Shown here piece after piece: positions 1 through 8,127 of a stretch of 64,000 nt of DNA. Origin of the DNA: Micromonospora sp. WMMD1102 (lineage in GTDB: Bacteria > Actinomycetota > Actinomycetes > Mycobacteriales > Micromonosporaceae); contig NZ_JARUBN010000001.1 of NCBI RefSeq assembly GCF_029626265.1, positions 6,141,001 to 6,205,000 of the forward strand, in the 5' to 3' direction. The notes under the pieces were generated by a model that saw only the letters and a program-made list of their open reading frames with translations, was not told the DNA's origin and made no database searches. Each line of letters begins with the position of its first letter. Positions within the stretch are counted from its first letter, which is position 1. The position numbers and the translations under genes were made by a program.

Positions 1-1192
1 CGAGCAGGGTGGACGAGCCGCCGCCGTCGAGGTTGAGGGCGTCGTGCGCGCCGAGTTCGGCCATCATCCGGCCGAGTTCGGTGAGCGTCACGCCCCGACT
101 GTCCGCCTGTCGTCCGTCCACTGTGAGCAGATACATCTTCCGGCCGTCGGCGGAGAACCCGACCGCGGTGCGGGGTTCGGGGTTCACGTCGCCGATCTGC
201 TGCGGCACCCCGTCCCGGACCAGTACCCGGTTGCCGCCGACCGCGGCGCGCAGCGTGCTGCCGTCCGACGGCTTCGGGGCGTACCGGAGGTCGACCGGGT
301 CGCCGGGGCGCAGCGCGGCGAGCGTGTCGGCGCCGGCCTCCCGGCCGAGCAGCACGGTCGTACCGGCCGGAATCGGGCCGCTGCCGGCGGTCGGGGTGAC
401 CGTGTCGACCCGGCCGCCGACCACTGTGACCTCGGTGACCCGGCCGGCACCCTCGACGGCCCGGGTGCGCGGGTACGACCCCCAGAGCGGGGTGAAGACG
501 CCGATCCCGCCGGCCGCGACCATGTTGTTGAACTGGCTGAGCGGGACCGGTCCGGCCGGCAGCGTGGCGGTGCCGTCGAAGTGCACCTGGACCACCCGGC
601 CCACCCCCTCGGCGGTGACCCCGACCGCCTCGTGGTGGCCCGCGACCGGCGACTGGACGAGTTCGCCGTCGCGGATGCCGATCCCCTGGGCCGCCCCGGA
701 GTTGTTGATGTCGAAGAAGTCCCCGTTTACCGCGGCCACCGCGCCGGTCCGGTCCGCCGCCTTCCGCAGCGGCTCGGTCCGGGTCACCTCGCCGGAGTTG
801 ACGTAGTCGACGGTCAGCCCGCCGGCCAGGTCGGCGGTGAGCGCGTCGGCCCGGATCCAGCCGTTGGCGTCGTACCTGTCGAAGGAGGTCAGGTCGAGAC
901 CGGGCGCGACCGGCCGGGTCCGGCGGTCGGTGACGATCGCGTCGTCGGCGTCGGCCGCGACCGGCCGGGTCGACGGCGCCGGGTACGACGAGGCGGCCGG
1001 CGCCTCCTCCGGCGCGGTGCCCTGGGCGACCGGCGACGGTAGCGCCGGGGCGGCTGGCGACGGTAATGCCGGGGCGGCCGGCGGCGCGTGCCCCGGTTCG
1101 GCGTAGGCCGGGACCGGACCGGCGAGGACGAGGGACGGCACCAGGAGCAGCAGGCCGGCGAGGCGGCGGCCGGATCGGCGGCGGGTCACCAT
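1..1192 (-). CDS. Secreted phosphodiester glycosidase (NAGPA-domain) protein, 3' end outside window
   Basis: About 397 codons are present and the C-terminus lies beyond base 1. The ATG at 1192 is followed by an Arg-rich n-region, a hydrophobic stretch (about residues 10-27) and a likely signal-peptidase site near AYA-EP, so the product is probably exported. A low-complexity Pro/Ala linker follows. The NAGPA/DUF2233 domain begins near residue 85. Its hallmarks are visible: VNGDFFDINNSG, GGNRVLVRDG, an RTAVGF segment and LDGGGSSTL close to the window edge. The family is related to the uncovering enzyme that removes GlcNAc from phosphodiesters; in bacteria it is thought to act on exopolysaccharide or sporulation-related substrates. 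Substrate is unknown here. It is transcribed in the same direction as rho, with rho's terminator between them. Confidence 0.85.
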   Translation of the reverse strand, partial: MVTRRRSGRRLAGLLLLVPSLVLAGPVPAYAEPGHAPPAAPALPSPAAPALPSPVAQGTAPEEAPAASSYPAPSTRPVAADADDAIVTDRRTRPVAPGLDLTSFDRYDANGWIRADALTADLAGGLTVDYVNSGEVTRTEPLRKAADRTGAVAAVNGDFFDINNSGAAQGIGIRDGELVQSPVAGHHEAVGVTAEGVGRVVQVHFDGTATLPAGPVPLSQFNNMVAAGGIGVFTPLWGSYPRTRAVEGAGRVTEVTVVGGRVDTVTPTAGSGPIPAGTTVLLGREAGADTLAALRPGDPVDLRYAPKPSDGSTLRAAVGGNRVLVRDGVPQQIGDVNPEPRTAVGFSADGRKMYLLTVDGRQADSRGVTLTELGRMMAELGAHDALNLDGGGSSTLL

Positions 1193-1333
1193 GCCCGGTA
1201 GTCAACCCGATGACGTATAGAAGTTTCAATAGTCGATGACTGAACTGAAGGAAAACTCCGTCAGTGCTCCAAGCCGACCGAGCTGCCACGTCGACAGCCG
1301 GTGGAAGGCGGACACCCCCGGAGACAGACAGCC

Positions 1334-1364
1334 GAAGGCCCGGCCGGATCCCGGCCGGGCCTTC
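1334..1364 (-). terminator. Strong hairpin terminator downstream of rho
   Basis: A perfect 14-bp inverted repeat (GAAGGCCCGGCCGG and its complement) with a 3-nt ATC loop lies about 32 nt past the rho stop codon. It has no long T-run, as is common in actinomycetes. It separates rho from the glycosidase gene that starts at 1192. Confidence 0.8.
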
Positions 1365-1395
1365 GAGACGTGCGCTTACGGATCAGGGGTACGGA

Positions 1396-3423
1396 CTACT
1401 CCCCCGGCGTCGACTTCGCGATCTGCATCAGGAACTCGATGTTGGTCCGGGACTGCTTGAGCCGGTCCAGCAGGAGATCCAGCGCGGCCTGCGAGTCGAG
1501 CGAGTGCAGCACCTTGCGCAGCTTGTGCGTGATCGCCAACTCCTCCGGAGCCAGCAGGATCTCCTCCTTACGGGTGCCGGAGGTGTGGATGTCGATGGCC
1601 GGGAAGACCCGCTTGTCGGCGATCTTCCGATCCAGCTTCAGCTCCGCGTTGCCGGTGCCCTTGAACTCCTCGAAGATGACCGTGTCCATTACGGAACCGG
1701 TCTCCACAAGTGCGGTGGCGAGGATGGTCAGCGAACCGCCGTTCTCGATGTTCCGGGCCGCGCCCAGGAACCGCTTCGGCGGGTAGAGCGCGGTGGAGTC
1801 GATACCGCCGGACATGATCCGGCCGCTCGCCGGGGCCGCCAGGTTGTACGACCGGCCGAGCCGGGTCACCGAGTCGAGCAGTACGACCACGTCGTGGCCC
1901 AGCTCGACCAGGCGCTTGGCCCGCTCGATCGCCAGCTCGGCGACCGTGGTGTGGTCCTGCGGCGGGCGGTCGAAGGTGGCCGCGACGACCTCGCCCTTGA
2001 CCGAGCGCTGCATGTCGGTGACCTCTTCGGGCCGCTCGTCGACGAGGACGACCATCAGGTGGCACTCGGGGTTGTTGTGGGTGATCGCGTTGGCGATCGC
2101 CTGCAACACCATCGTCTTACCGGCCTTCGGCGGCGACATGATGAGCGCCCGCTGACCCTTGCCGATCGGCGTCACCAGGTCGATGACCCGGGTGGTCAGG
2201 ATGTGCGGCTCGGTCTCCAGCCGGAGCCGCTCCTGCGGATAGAGCGGGGTCAGCTTGTAGAACTCGGGACGCCGCTTCGCCTCGTCCGGGTCCATCCCGT
2301 TGATGGTGTCCAGCCGCACCAGCGGGTTGTACTTGTCCCGCCGCTGCTCGCCGTCCCGGGCCGCGCGCACCGCGCCGGTGACCGCGTCACCGCGGCGCAG
2401 GCCGTACTTCTTGACCTGGGACATCGACACGTAGACGTCGTTCGGGCCGGAGAGGTAGCCGGTGGTCCGAACGAAGGCGTAGTTGTCCAGCACGTCGATG
2501 ATGCCGGCCACCGGGACGAGCACGTCGTCCTCGTTGACCTGCGGCTCCCGGCCGCCACCGCCCTCGCCGTTCTCCGCCCGGTCGCCACGGCCCCGGCGCC
2601 GGTCCCGGAAACGGCTCCGCCGGCTGCGCCGGCCGCCGCCGTCACCGTCGTCGTCGTCGTTGTCCCGGTCCGCCGAACGCTGTCCCCGGTCGTTGCGCGA
2701 CTCGCCGCGCTCGCCCCGGTCACCGCGTTCGTTGCGGTCACGTCCGTTGCGCGACTCGCCCCGGTCGGAACGGTCGTTGCGGTCGCCGCCGTCGGTGCGC
2801 TCGGCACCCTCGGCGCGCTCGGCACGATCGCCGCGCTCGGACCGCTCGGCACGATCGCCGCGCTCGGCACGCTCGCCGCGGTCAGCCCGCTCCGCGCGGT
2901 CGCCGCGGTCACCGCGATCGCCACGCTCCGCCCGGTCGCCACGCTCCGCGCGGTCGGCCCGCTCGGTCGGCGGCGTCGCCTCGGTCTCCGCCTCGGCGGT
3001 GGCGACAGCGGTACGGCTGGACCGGCGGGACGTCCGGGTCCGACCCTCACTGCCGCCGGTCGCGGCCGGCGCCTGCTCGGCGCTCCGACGCTCGGCATCC
3101 GGCCGGTCGGCGCTGTCCCGCACCTCGGCCCGGACCTCTTCGCGGGCCGGGGCGGCCGCGGCCGACACCTCGGCGCGGGGACGCGGCGCACCGCCGCCCA
3201 CGGTGTTGGTGGCGCCAGCCTGCCGTTCCGAGATGGCGGCGATCAGTTCACCCTTGCGCATCCGGGCCGTACCGGAGATGCCGAGCGACGCGGCCAGGCT
3301 CTGCAACTCTGGCAGCAGCATCGCCGACAGCCCGGTGCCGGTCCGCCGACGACGGGTGGCGCCGGTGGTGGCTTCGCCAGCGACGTTGGAAACATCCGAC
3401 GTCACGTCGGTGGTGTCGCTCAA
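1396..3423 (-). CDS. rho: Transcription termination factor Rho
   Basis: Hexameric RNA-dependent ATPase that terminates transcription. The product is 675 residues against about 420 in E. coli. Order: Rho N-terminal SAP-like domain (about 33-68), an inserted region of about 200 residues built from RAERGDR/GDRGDR-type Arg-Asp-Glu-Gly repeats, the cold-shock-type RNA-binding domain (from about 293; GIIDVLDNYAFVR), then the RecA-like ATPase with P-loop SPPKAGKT (near 425), DERPEEVTDM and LLDSVTRLGR. Such insertions are typical of actinobacterial Rho. I chose the TTG at 3423 because GGAAGGAA precedes it and the protein then starts LSDTTDVT; the open frame reaches back to 3780, but that part reads as non-coding. 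It is the last gene after thrB, with a 298-nt leader. Confidence 0.97.
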   Translation of the reverse strand: MSDTTDVTSDVSNVAGEATTGATRRRRTGTGLSAMLLPELQSLAASLGISGTARMRKGELIAAISERQAGATNTVGGGAPRPRAEVSAAAAPAREEVRAEVRDSADRPDAERRSAEQAPAATGGSEGRTRTSRRSSRTAVATAEAETEATPPTERADRAERGDRAERGDRGDRGDRAERADRGERAERGDRAERSERGDRAERAEGAERTDGGDRNDRSDRGESRNGRDRNERGDRGERGESRNDRGQRSADRDNDDDDGDGGGRRSRRSRFRDRRRGRGDRAENGEGGGGREPQVNEDDVLVPVAGIIDVLDNYAFVRTTGYLSGPNDVYVSMSQVKKYGLRRGDAVTGAVRAARDGEQRRDKYNPLVRLDTINGMDPDEAKRRPEFYKLTPLYPQERLRLETEPHILTTRVIDLVTPIGKGQRALIMSPPKAGKTMVLQAIANAITHNNPECHLMVVLVDERPEEVTDMQRSVKGEVVAATFDRPPQDHTTVAELAIERAKRLVELGHDVVVLLDSVTRLGRSYNLAAPASGRIMSGGIDSTALYPPKRFLGAARNIENGGSLTILATALVETGSVMDTVIFEEFKGTGNAELKLDRKIADKRVFPAIDIHTSGTRKEEILLAPEELAITHKLRKVLHSLDSQAALDLLLDRLKQSRTNIEFLMQIAKSTPGE

Positions 3424-3721
3424 TGGATTCCTTCCCTCGATAAGGCCGGGGCTGCCCGTGGCCGAAAGTGCTGGCTGGCCGGGCGGCCTCGGTACACCCG
3501 TCTCGCTTGACGCGTCACGGGAGTCTGTAACACAGCAGCCGGTTGGTTTCCCGGCCCACCAACATCGGTGGGCAGGTCTCGCCGCCTGCGGCGACCTGTG
3601 GAAACTGCGGTGCGGCGTAGACCTAGGCAGGGGTGAGACGGGCTGACCGCCGAAAGCTTCGGGGGTGCACCGACCCGCAGGAGTCGCATTGCTTCGCGGC
3701 TGTGCTAAGTCTAGAGCGTAA
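3424..3721 (-). promoter_or_regulatory. rho leader / thrB-rho intergenic region
   Basis: No gene seen in these 298 bases. The main structure is an imperfect hairpin at 3573-3598 (CAGGTC, one bulged T, CGCCGC, loop, GCGGCGACCTG), which would fold in the rho transcript about 150 nt before the TTG. Long structured leaders are known for autoregulated rho genes; that this one acts so is inference. Confidence 0.35.
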
Positions 3722-4669
3722 TCAACTCTTCCGACCTGCGGCAACAGGGTCCCGCTCGGCGTGTCCCAGTGTACCCCCATCGACCCGGGCCCCGGCTACG
3801 TCTATCGGCAACCTTTGCGCGGTCCAGCCCATTCCCGGCTGGAAAATCTCGTCACCGCCGGTCAGCGCGAGGATCGAGGGTCCAGCCCCACTGACCACAG
3901 CCGGCACACCAGCCGCACGCAACTCGGCCAACCGGGCGGCGGTGCCCGGCATCCCGGGCGCCCGGTAAACCTGGTGCAACCGGTCCTCGGTGGCCTCGAA
4001 GAGCAACGTCGGGTCGGTGGTCAGAGCGTGCACCAGCAGGGCCGCCCGACCCGCGTTGCGGGCCGCGTCGGCGTGCGGCACCGTCGCCGGCAGCGCCGCC
4101 CGGGCCGTCGCGGTCAGGCCCCGCTCCTCGGGTACGAACACGGTGGCCCGGACCTGCGGCGCGACCGGCAGCCGGACGGCCCTGGCCAGGCCGTCCTCCG
4201 CCACCCAGGCGATCGTGAAGCCGCCGAGCAGGCACGGCGCGACATTGTCCGGATGTCCCTCGATCTCGGCCGCGAGCCGCAGCGCCGCCGCGTCGTCGAG
4301 CCGACGCATCCCGTCCTCGACCAGCCCCCGGGCCAGTTGGATCCCGGCGACGATCGCGGCCGACGAGGAACCGAGGCCGCGCGCCTGGGGGATCCGGTTG
4401 ACGCACTCCACCACCAGCCCGTCCGGCTGGCCACCGAGGGCGTCGAGGGCGGCCCGGATGGCCCGGACGACCAGATGGTCGTCGCCGTCCGGCAGCTCTC
4501 CGGCCCCCTGCCCGGTCACCTCGACCCGACAGCCGCTCGACGCCGTCCGGGCGGTGACGTCGTCGTAGAGCGCCAGCGCCAGACCGAGCGCGTCGAAGCC
4601 CGGACCGAGGTTGGCGCTGGTCGCCGGCACCTGGACCCGGACCGGTTCGGAAACGAAGGTCGGCCGCAT
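3722..4669 (-). CDS. thrB: Homoserine kinase
   Basis: Phosphorylates L-homoserine to O-phosphohomoserine, the substrate of ThrC. 315 residues, normal for the family. GHMP-kinase signatures are visible: VPATSANLGPGFDALGLAL at the N-terminus, the ATP-binding glycine/serine loop PQARGLGSSSAA (about 95-107), and a C-terminal VSGAGPSILAL motif. No clear Shine-Dalgarno precedes the ATG at 4669. The gene is separated from hom and thrC by 7.2 kb of unrelated genes on the same strand, whereas hom-thrC-thrB is commonly contiguous in actinobacteria. It may be read from the transcript of the SPFH/RHH genes upstream. Confidence 0.96.
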   Translation of the reverse strand: MRPTFVSEPVRVQVPATSANLGPGFDALGLALALYDDVTARTASSGCRVEVTGQGAGELPDGDDHLVVRAIRAALDALGGQPDGLVVECVNRIPQARGLGSSSAAIVAGIQLARGLVEDGMRRLDDAAALRLAAEIEGHPDNVAPCLLGGFTIAWVAEDGLARAVRLPVAPQVRATVFVPEERGLTATARAALPATVPHADAARNAGRAALLVHALTTDPTLLFEATEDRLHQVYRAPGMPGTAARLAELRAAGVPAVVSGAGPSILALTGGDEIFQPGMGWTAQRLPIDVAGARVDGGTLGHAERDPVAAGRKS

Positions 4670-4755
4670 CGGCTCATGCTAGGCGGCCCGTGGCCGGCGC
4701 CGGGCCCCGCCGTCCGCGCCCTGGGACGCCACCGCGCCCGGCAGGGCCGGGACGC

Positions 4756-5004
4756 CTACGGCTCGTCGGATTCCCGGCCCTCCCGCCCACTCCCGTCGGG
4801 CCGGGTGCCGTCCGGCTCCGCCGGTGACCCGGCAGGGCCACCGGCCGGGGCCGGCTTCGCCGCCCGACCCGCCGAGCGCAGGGCCAGCCGCAGCGCGTAC
4901 TCGATCTGGGCGTTGACGCTGCGGAGGTCGTCCGCCGCCCACTTCGCGATCGCCTCGTGGACCTGCGGGTCGAGCCGGAGCAGGAGTTTCTTGCGTTCCG
5001 CCAT
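4756..5004 (-). CDS. Small ribbon-helix-helix (Arc/CopG-like) protein
   Basis: 82 residues. The first 45 form an RHH pattern: a beta strand [15 protein letters not shown], then helices ending in [14 protein letters not shown]. The rest is a Gly/Pro/Asp-rich tail. The RLDP...[10 protein letters not shown] pattern is the one found in Arc-family and HicB-type DNA-binding proteins. It starts 12 nt after the SPFH stop codon, so the two are almost certainly cotranscribed. No toxin partner is seen, which argues against a classical toxin-antitoxin pair. It may autoregulate the operon through the palindromes at 5904-5923 (inference). Confidence 0.75.
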   Translation of the reverse strand: MAERKKLLLRLDPQVHEAIAKWAADDLRSVNAQIEYALRLALRSAGRAAKPAPAGGPAGSPAEPDGTRPDGSGREGRESDEP

Positions 5005-5016
5005 GAGGGGGCGAAC

Positions 5017-5883
5017 CTAGCTGTAGAGGGAGCCGGTGTTCACCACCGGCTGGGCCGCCCGGTCGCCGCAGAGGACGACAAGCAGGTTCGACACCATCTG
5101 CGCCTTGCGCTCCTCGTCCAACTCGACCACGTGCTCCTCGCGCAGCCGGTCCAGCGCGTTCGAGACCATGCCGACGGCACCCTCCACGATCTTGAACCGG
5201 GCCCCCACGATCGCGCTCGCCTGCTGGCGGGCCAGCATCGCCTGGGCGATCTCCGGGGCGTACGCCAGGTGCGTGATCCGGGACTCCAGCACCTCGACGC
5301 CGGCCAGTTCGACCCGTTCCCGCAGCTCGGAGGTGAGCTCCTCGCTGACCACCGCACTGTCCCGCAGGCTGGCCCGCCCCGAGTCGTGCGCCTCGTACGG
5401 GTAGCTGGTGGCCAGGTGCCGGACGGCGGCCTCGGACTGCACGGCGACGTACTCGACGTGGTGGTCGACCGCGAAGGCGGCCCGGGCGGAGTCGACCACC
5501 CGCCACACGACGACGGCGGCGATCTCCACCGGGTTGCCGTCGGCGTCGGAGACCTTGAGCCGGGCGGTCTCGAAGTTGCGCACCCGGAGCGTGACCTTCG
5601 CCCGGGCGGTGAGCGGCCAGGTCCAGTGCAGTCCGGCCTGCCGGACGGTGCCCACGTAGCGGCCGAAGAACTGCACCACCTGAGCCTCGTTCGGGTTGAC
5701 CACCGTGAAGCCGGTGGCCACCAGCATGGCGAGGACCGCGTAGCCGACGGTGACCACGCCGATCCGGACGTCGACACCCGGCTCGTCGAGCACCGGCAGG
5801 ATGCTCGCCACCCCGGCGCCTGCCAGCAGCAGCATCACCACGATCGGGATGAACCCGGAGATCCGGAAGGCGGCTCGTTCCAT
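5017..5883 (-). CDS. SPFH/Band 7 (prohibitin-like) membrane protein
   Basis: 288 residues. Two hydrophobic segments (about 10-28 and 41-62) anchor it to the membrane, followed by the SPFH core: [26 protein letters not shown], a beta-rich region, [48 protein letters not shown] and a helical tail. SPFH proteins oligomerise in membrane microdomains as scaffolds or protease modulators. A textbook Shine-Dalgarno AAGGAGAT sits just before the ATG at 5883. It is the first gene of a two-gene unit with the RHH protein, lying inside the block that separates thrC from thrB. Confidence 0.9.
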   Translation of the reverse strand: MERAAFRISGFIPIVVMLLLAGAGVASILPVLDEPGVDVRIGVVTVGYAVLAMLVATGFTVVNPNEAQVVQFFGRYVGTVRQAGLHWTWPLTARAKVTLRVRNFETARLKVSDADGNPVEIAAVVVWRVVDSARAAFAVDHHVEYVAVQSEAAVRHLATSYPYEAHDSGRASLRDSAVVSEELTSELRERVELAGVEVLESRITHLAYAPEIAQAMLARQQASAIVGARFKIVEGAVGMVSNALDRLREEHVVELDEERKAQMVSNLLVVLCGDRAAQPVVNTGSLYS

Positions 5884-5903
5884 GACATCTCCTTACTAGC
5901 GAA

Positions 5904-5923
5904 GTGATATCACCAGGATATCC
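5904..5923. promoter_or_regulatory. Paired palindromes upstream of the SPFH gene
   Basis: Two perfect palindromes with a common GATATC core lie 21-40 nt before the SPFH start: GTGATATCAC (5904-5913) and GGATATCC (5916-5923). Closely spaced short palindromes suit RHH-type repressors, and an RHH gene is the second gene of this operon. Binding is inferred. Confidence 0.5.
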
Positions 5924-5978
5924 AACGGCCGCGCTCCCGTCGACCCCGTGCCAACGCGGGACCGGCGGAGGTGTGGCG

Positions 5979-6662
5979 TCAGGGCAACCGGGACTGGTCC
6001 TCGGCGGCGTTCCGGCCGCGCTGCGAGACCGGGTAACTCGCCCGGCGCAGCCGCTGGATCAGCCCCCTGGGTCGCAGCCCCGAACCGCGCCGGCCGTCCG
6101 GGTCGAAGGCGAGCGCAGCGTCCGTCCCGGCGGGCAGCCGGGCGCCGAGCACGACCCGGCCGACGAGCCGCCCCGGGGCCCGGAACCCCTCGGCGGCCAG
6201 CAGGTCGAACCGGACCCCGTGCCGGGCGGCGAGTGCGGCCACCCCGGCCAGCGAAGTCCCGAGCGGACGGTCGGCAGCCGCCAGCAGGTACGTCCGGCGG
6301 CCGTCGACCCGGTACGCCAGCAGGCTCCCGTACGGGCCGGCGAAGTCGCGGCGGGGCACCGGCAGGTGCCGGAGCAGTCGCGGCCGGCCGGTGCTGGAGA
6401 GCAGCAGGTCGAAGGGGCCGTCGGCACCGTGCAGCCGGACGGCCAGCCCCAGCACGTCCGGCCAGCCCGCCGGGGTCGGCGTGCCCCGGGAGAGCCGCAC
6501 GGTCGCCGGGTACCGGCCGGGACCGCCGACCAGCCGCTCGGCGAGCACCCCCGACAGCTCGACCTCCCCGCCGAACGACACCCCGCGCGGGTGCAGCATC
6601 CGCCCCCCGCGCCACCGAGCGACCCGCCCCGCGAACCGCCCCGCCACCCCACCCGTGCCCAT
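5979..6662 (-). CDS. Catalase-fold protein without clear catalase motifs
   Basis: About 227 residues from the ATG at 6662; the frame is open to 6710. The segment HPRGVSFGGEVELSG and ATVRLSRGTPTPAGWPDVLGLAVRLHG resembles the start of the heme-catalase beta-barrel, where HAKG and RFST motifs occur. Such short actinobacterial relatives are often labelled phosphodiesterase, without strong support. The full catalase length (about 480) and the proximal-Tyr region are absent, so peroxide breakdown should not be assumed. The gene lies downstream of the MFS exporter on the same strand, with hairpin repeats between. Confidence 0.55.
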   Translation of the reverse strand: MGTGGVAGRFAGRVARWRGGRMLHPRGVSFGGEVELSGVLAERLVGGPGRYPATVRLSRGTPTPAGWPDVLGLAVRLHGADGPFDLLLSSTGRPRLLRHLPVPRRDFAGPYGSLLAYRVDGRRTYLLAAADRPLGTSLAGVAALAARHGVRFDLLAAEGFRAPGRLVGRVVLGARLPAGTDAALAFDPDGRRGSGLRPRGLIQRLRRASYPVSQRGRNAAEDQSRLP

Positions 6663-6711
6663 CCCCACCCCACTACCCCACCCCGCCCGAACTACGCACC
6701 GCGCCACCACT

Positions 6712-6812
6712 CCGGGGGAAAGAGCGCCCCCGGCGCCCGAACGGGCACTATTTCGGGGAAAGAGTGGCCCAGGGCGCCGGAAAGGGCACTATTTCGGGGA
6801 AAGAGTGACCTC
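6712..6812. repeat. 41-bp direct repeat with two hairpin copies at the end of the MFS gene
   Basis: About two and a half units spaced 41 bp. Copies at 6746-6766 and 6787-6807 are identical and each folds: arms CACTATTTC and GAAAGAGTG (8 of 9 pairs) around a GGG loop. A degenerate unit precedes them near 6712. The TAG stop of the MFS gene (6789-6791) lies inside the second hairpin. The second copy therefore sits just past the stop, where a terminator would be expected. Confidence 0.75.
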
Positions 6813-8033
6813 CCCTGCCGTGGACGCGGGGTCGGCGAGGCGGCGGGTGGCGAACCACCAGCCGAGGGCGTACAGCAGGGTGGTCAGGCCGCAGCCGGCC
6901 AGCACCACCCGCTGGTCGACGTGGTCCACCACGCCGGCCACCACGAGCTGGCTGAGCGCGATCGCCACCGTCGCCAGCATCATGTCGGTGGCGAAGACCC
7001 GGCCCCGCAACCGGTCCGGCACCTCGTCCTGCAACGCGTAGTTGGACATCACCCAGTTGCTGCCGCCGGCCAGGTGCGCCACGAAGACCAGTACCAGCAC
7101 CAGCGGGAACCAGCGGGTCACCGAGACGCCGAGATAGCCGAGGCCGTACAGCGACATCGACAGGGCCAGGCCGGTGAAGAGCCAGGAGCGGTGCTTGAGG
7201 ACCCGGTGCATCAGCAGCGGGCCGACCAGCGCGCCGGCACCGCGTACCGCGAAGAGCAGGCCGGTGCCGATCGGGCCGGCACCGTAGAGGACGGCGAGCA
7301 GCGGGAAGACGGTGAGTACGCCGTTGCCGAGGCCGACCGCGCTCTTCACGGTCACCAGCGCCAGCACCCGGGGACGCTGCCCGATGTAGCGCATCGACTC
7401 GCCGAGCGCCGCCCACGGGTTCGGCACCGGCAGGCCGTGGTCGCGGGGCTGCTGCATCGGGCGGCGGATCAGCAGGGTCAGCCCGGCGGCCACCGCCAGG
7501 CCGCCGACGGCCACCCAGAAACAGGCGTACGGGCCGACGGCCGCGGTGAGCACACCACCGAGTGAGGCGCCGACGATGCTCATCGTGCCCCACGCCGAGC
7601 CGGCGAGCGCGTTCGCGGCGGCGAGGTCGTCCGGGTCGACGACGTTCGGCAGCGCCGCCGAGGCGGCCGGCGAGTAGAACGCCTTGGCCACCGCCACCAC
7701 GCCGACCGCCACCAGGGCCAGCCAGGCGGTGCCGGAGCTGCGTACCCCGAGCAGCAGCACGATCGCGGCCAGCGCGGTGAGATTCGAGGCGATCAGGATC
7801 CGCCTGCGGTCCAGCCGGTCCGCGACGGTGCCGGCGTACGGCAACAGCAGGGCCAGGATGCCGTTGTCGGCGGCGAGGATCAGGGCGCCCCACACACCGC
7901 TGCCGGTCAGCTCGGGCAGCAGCACCAGCAGCGGGACCATCACGAACCAGTCGGCACCGAAGACCACGAGTTCGGCGGTGAAGAGGCGGCGGAAGTCCCG
8001 GTTCCGGGTAAGGACTGAAACGGCAGACGACAC
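6789..8033 (-). CDS. MFS transporter, drug-export type
   Basis: About 414 residues with 10-12 hydrophobic segments, the usual size for MFS exporters. The segment NRDFRRLFTAELVVFGADW, then YAGTVADRLDRRRILI (the loop 2-3 A-motif, G-x-x-x-D-R-x-x-R-R) place it near the enterobactin-exporter/MFS_3 group common in actinomycetes. I chose the GTG at 8033; the frame stays open to 8336, but that part is Arg/Pro-rich and unlike protein. A TAGGGT box stands 8 nt before this GTG, so translation may be nearly leaderless. The gene begins 94 nt after the RND exporter stop. Substrate unknown. Confidence 0.9.
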   Translation of the reverse strand: MSSAVSVLTRNRDFRRLFTAELVVFGADWFVMVPLLVLLPELTGSGVWGALILAADNGILALLLPYAGTVADRLDRRRILIASNLTALAAIVLLLGVRSSGTAWLALVAVGVVAVAKAFYSPAASAALPNVVDPDDLAAANALAGSAWGTMSIVGASLGGVLTAAVGPYACFWVAVGGLAVAAGLTLLIRRPMQQPRDHGLPVPNPWAALGESMRYIGQRPRVLALVTVKSAVGLGNGVLTVFPLLAVLYGAGPIGTGLLFAVRGAGALVGPLLMHRVLKHRSWLFTGLALSMSLYGLGYLGVSVTRWFPLVLVLVFVAHLAGGSNWVMSNYALQDEVPDRLRGRVFATDMMLATVAIALSQLVVAGVVDHVDQRVVLAGCGLTTLLYALGWWFATRRLADPASTAGEVTLSPK

Positions 8034-8127
8034 GTACCAGGACCCTACCCGGAGCCGTTCCGCCGCCGGTGCTGGCGCTGGTGCGGATGCTGGCCGGGCA
8101 CCGGCGGCGGATGGGCGGTGGGAACTG

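Noticed and set aside
1264..3510. Long plus-strand open frame (about 750 codons) across rho
   Set aside because: It is antisense to a certain rho gene and has the Val/Leu/Ala-Arg composition of mirror frames in GC-rich DNA.
5979..6662. Functional catalase
   Set aside because: Too short and lacking the proximal heme-ligand region; only the fold similarity is supported.
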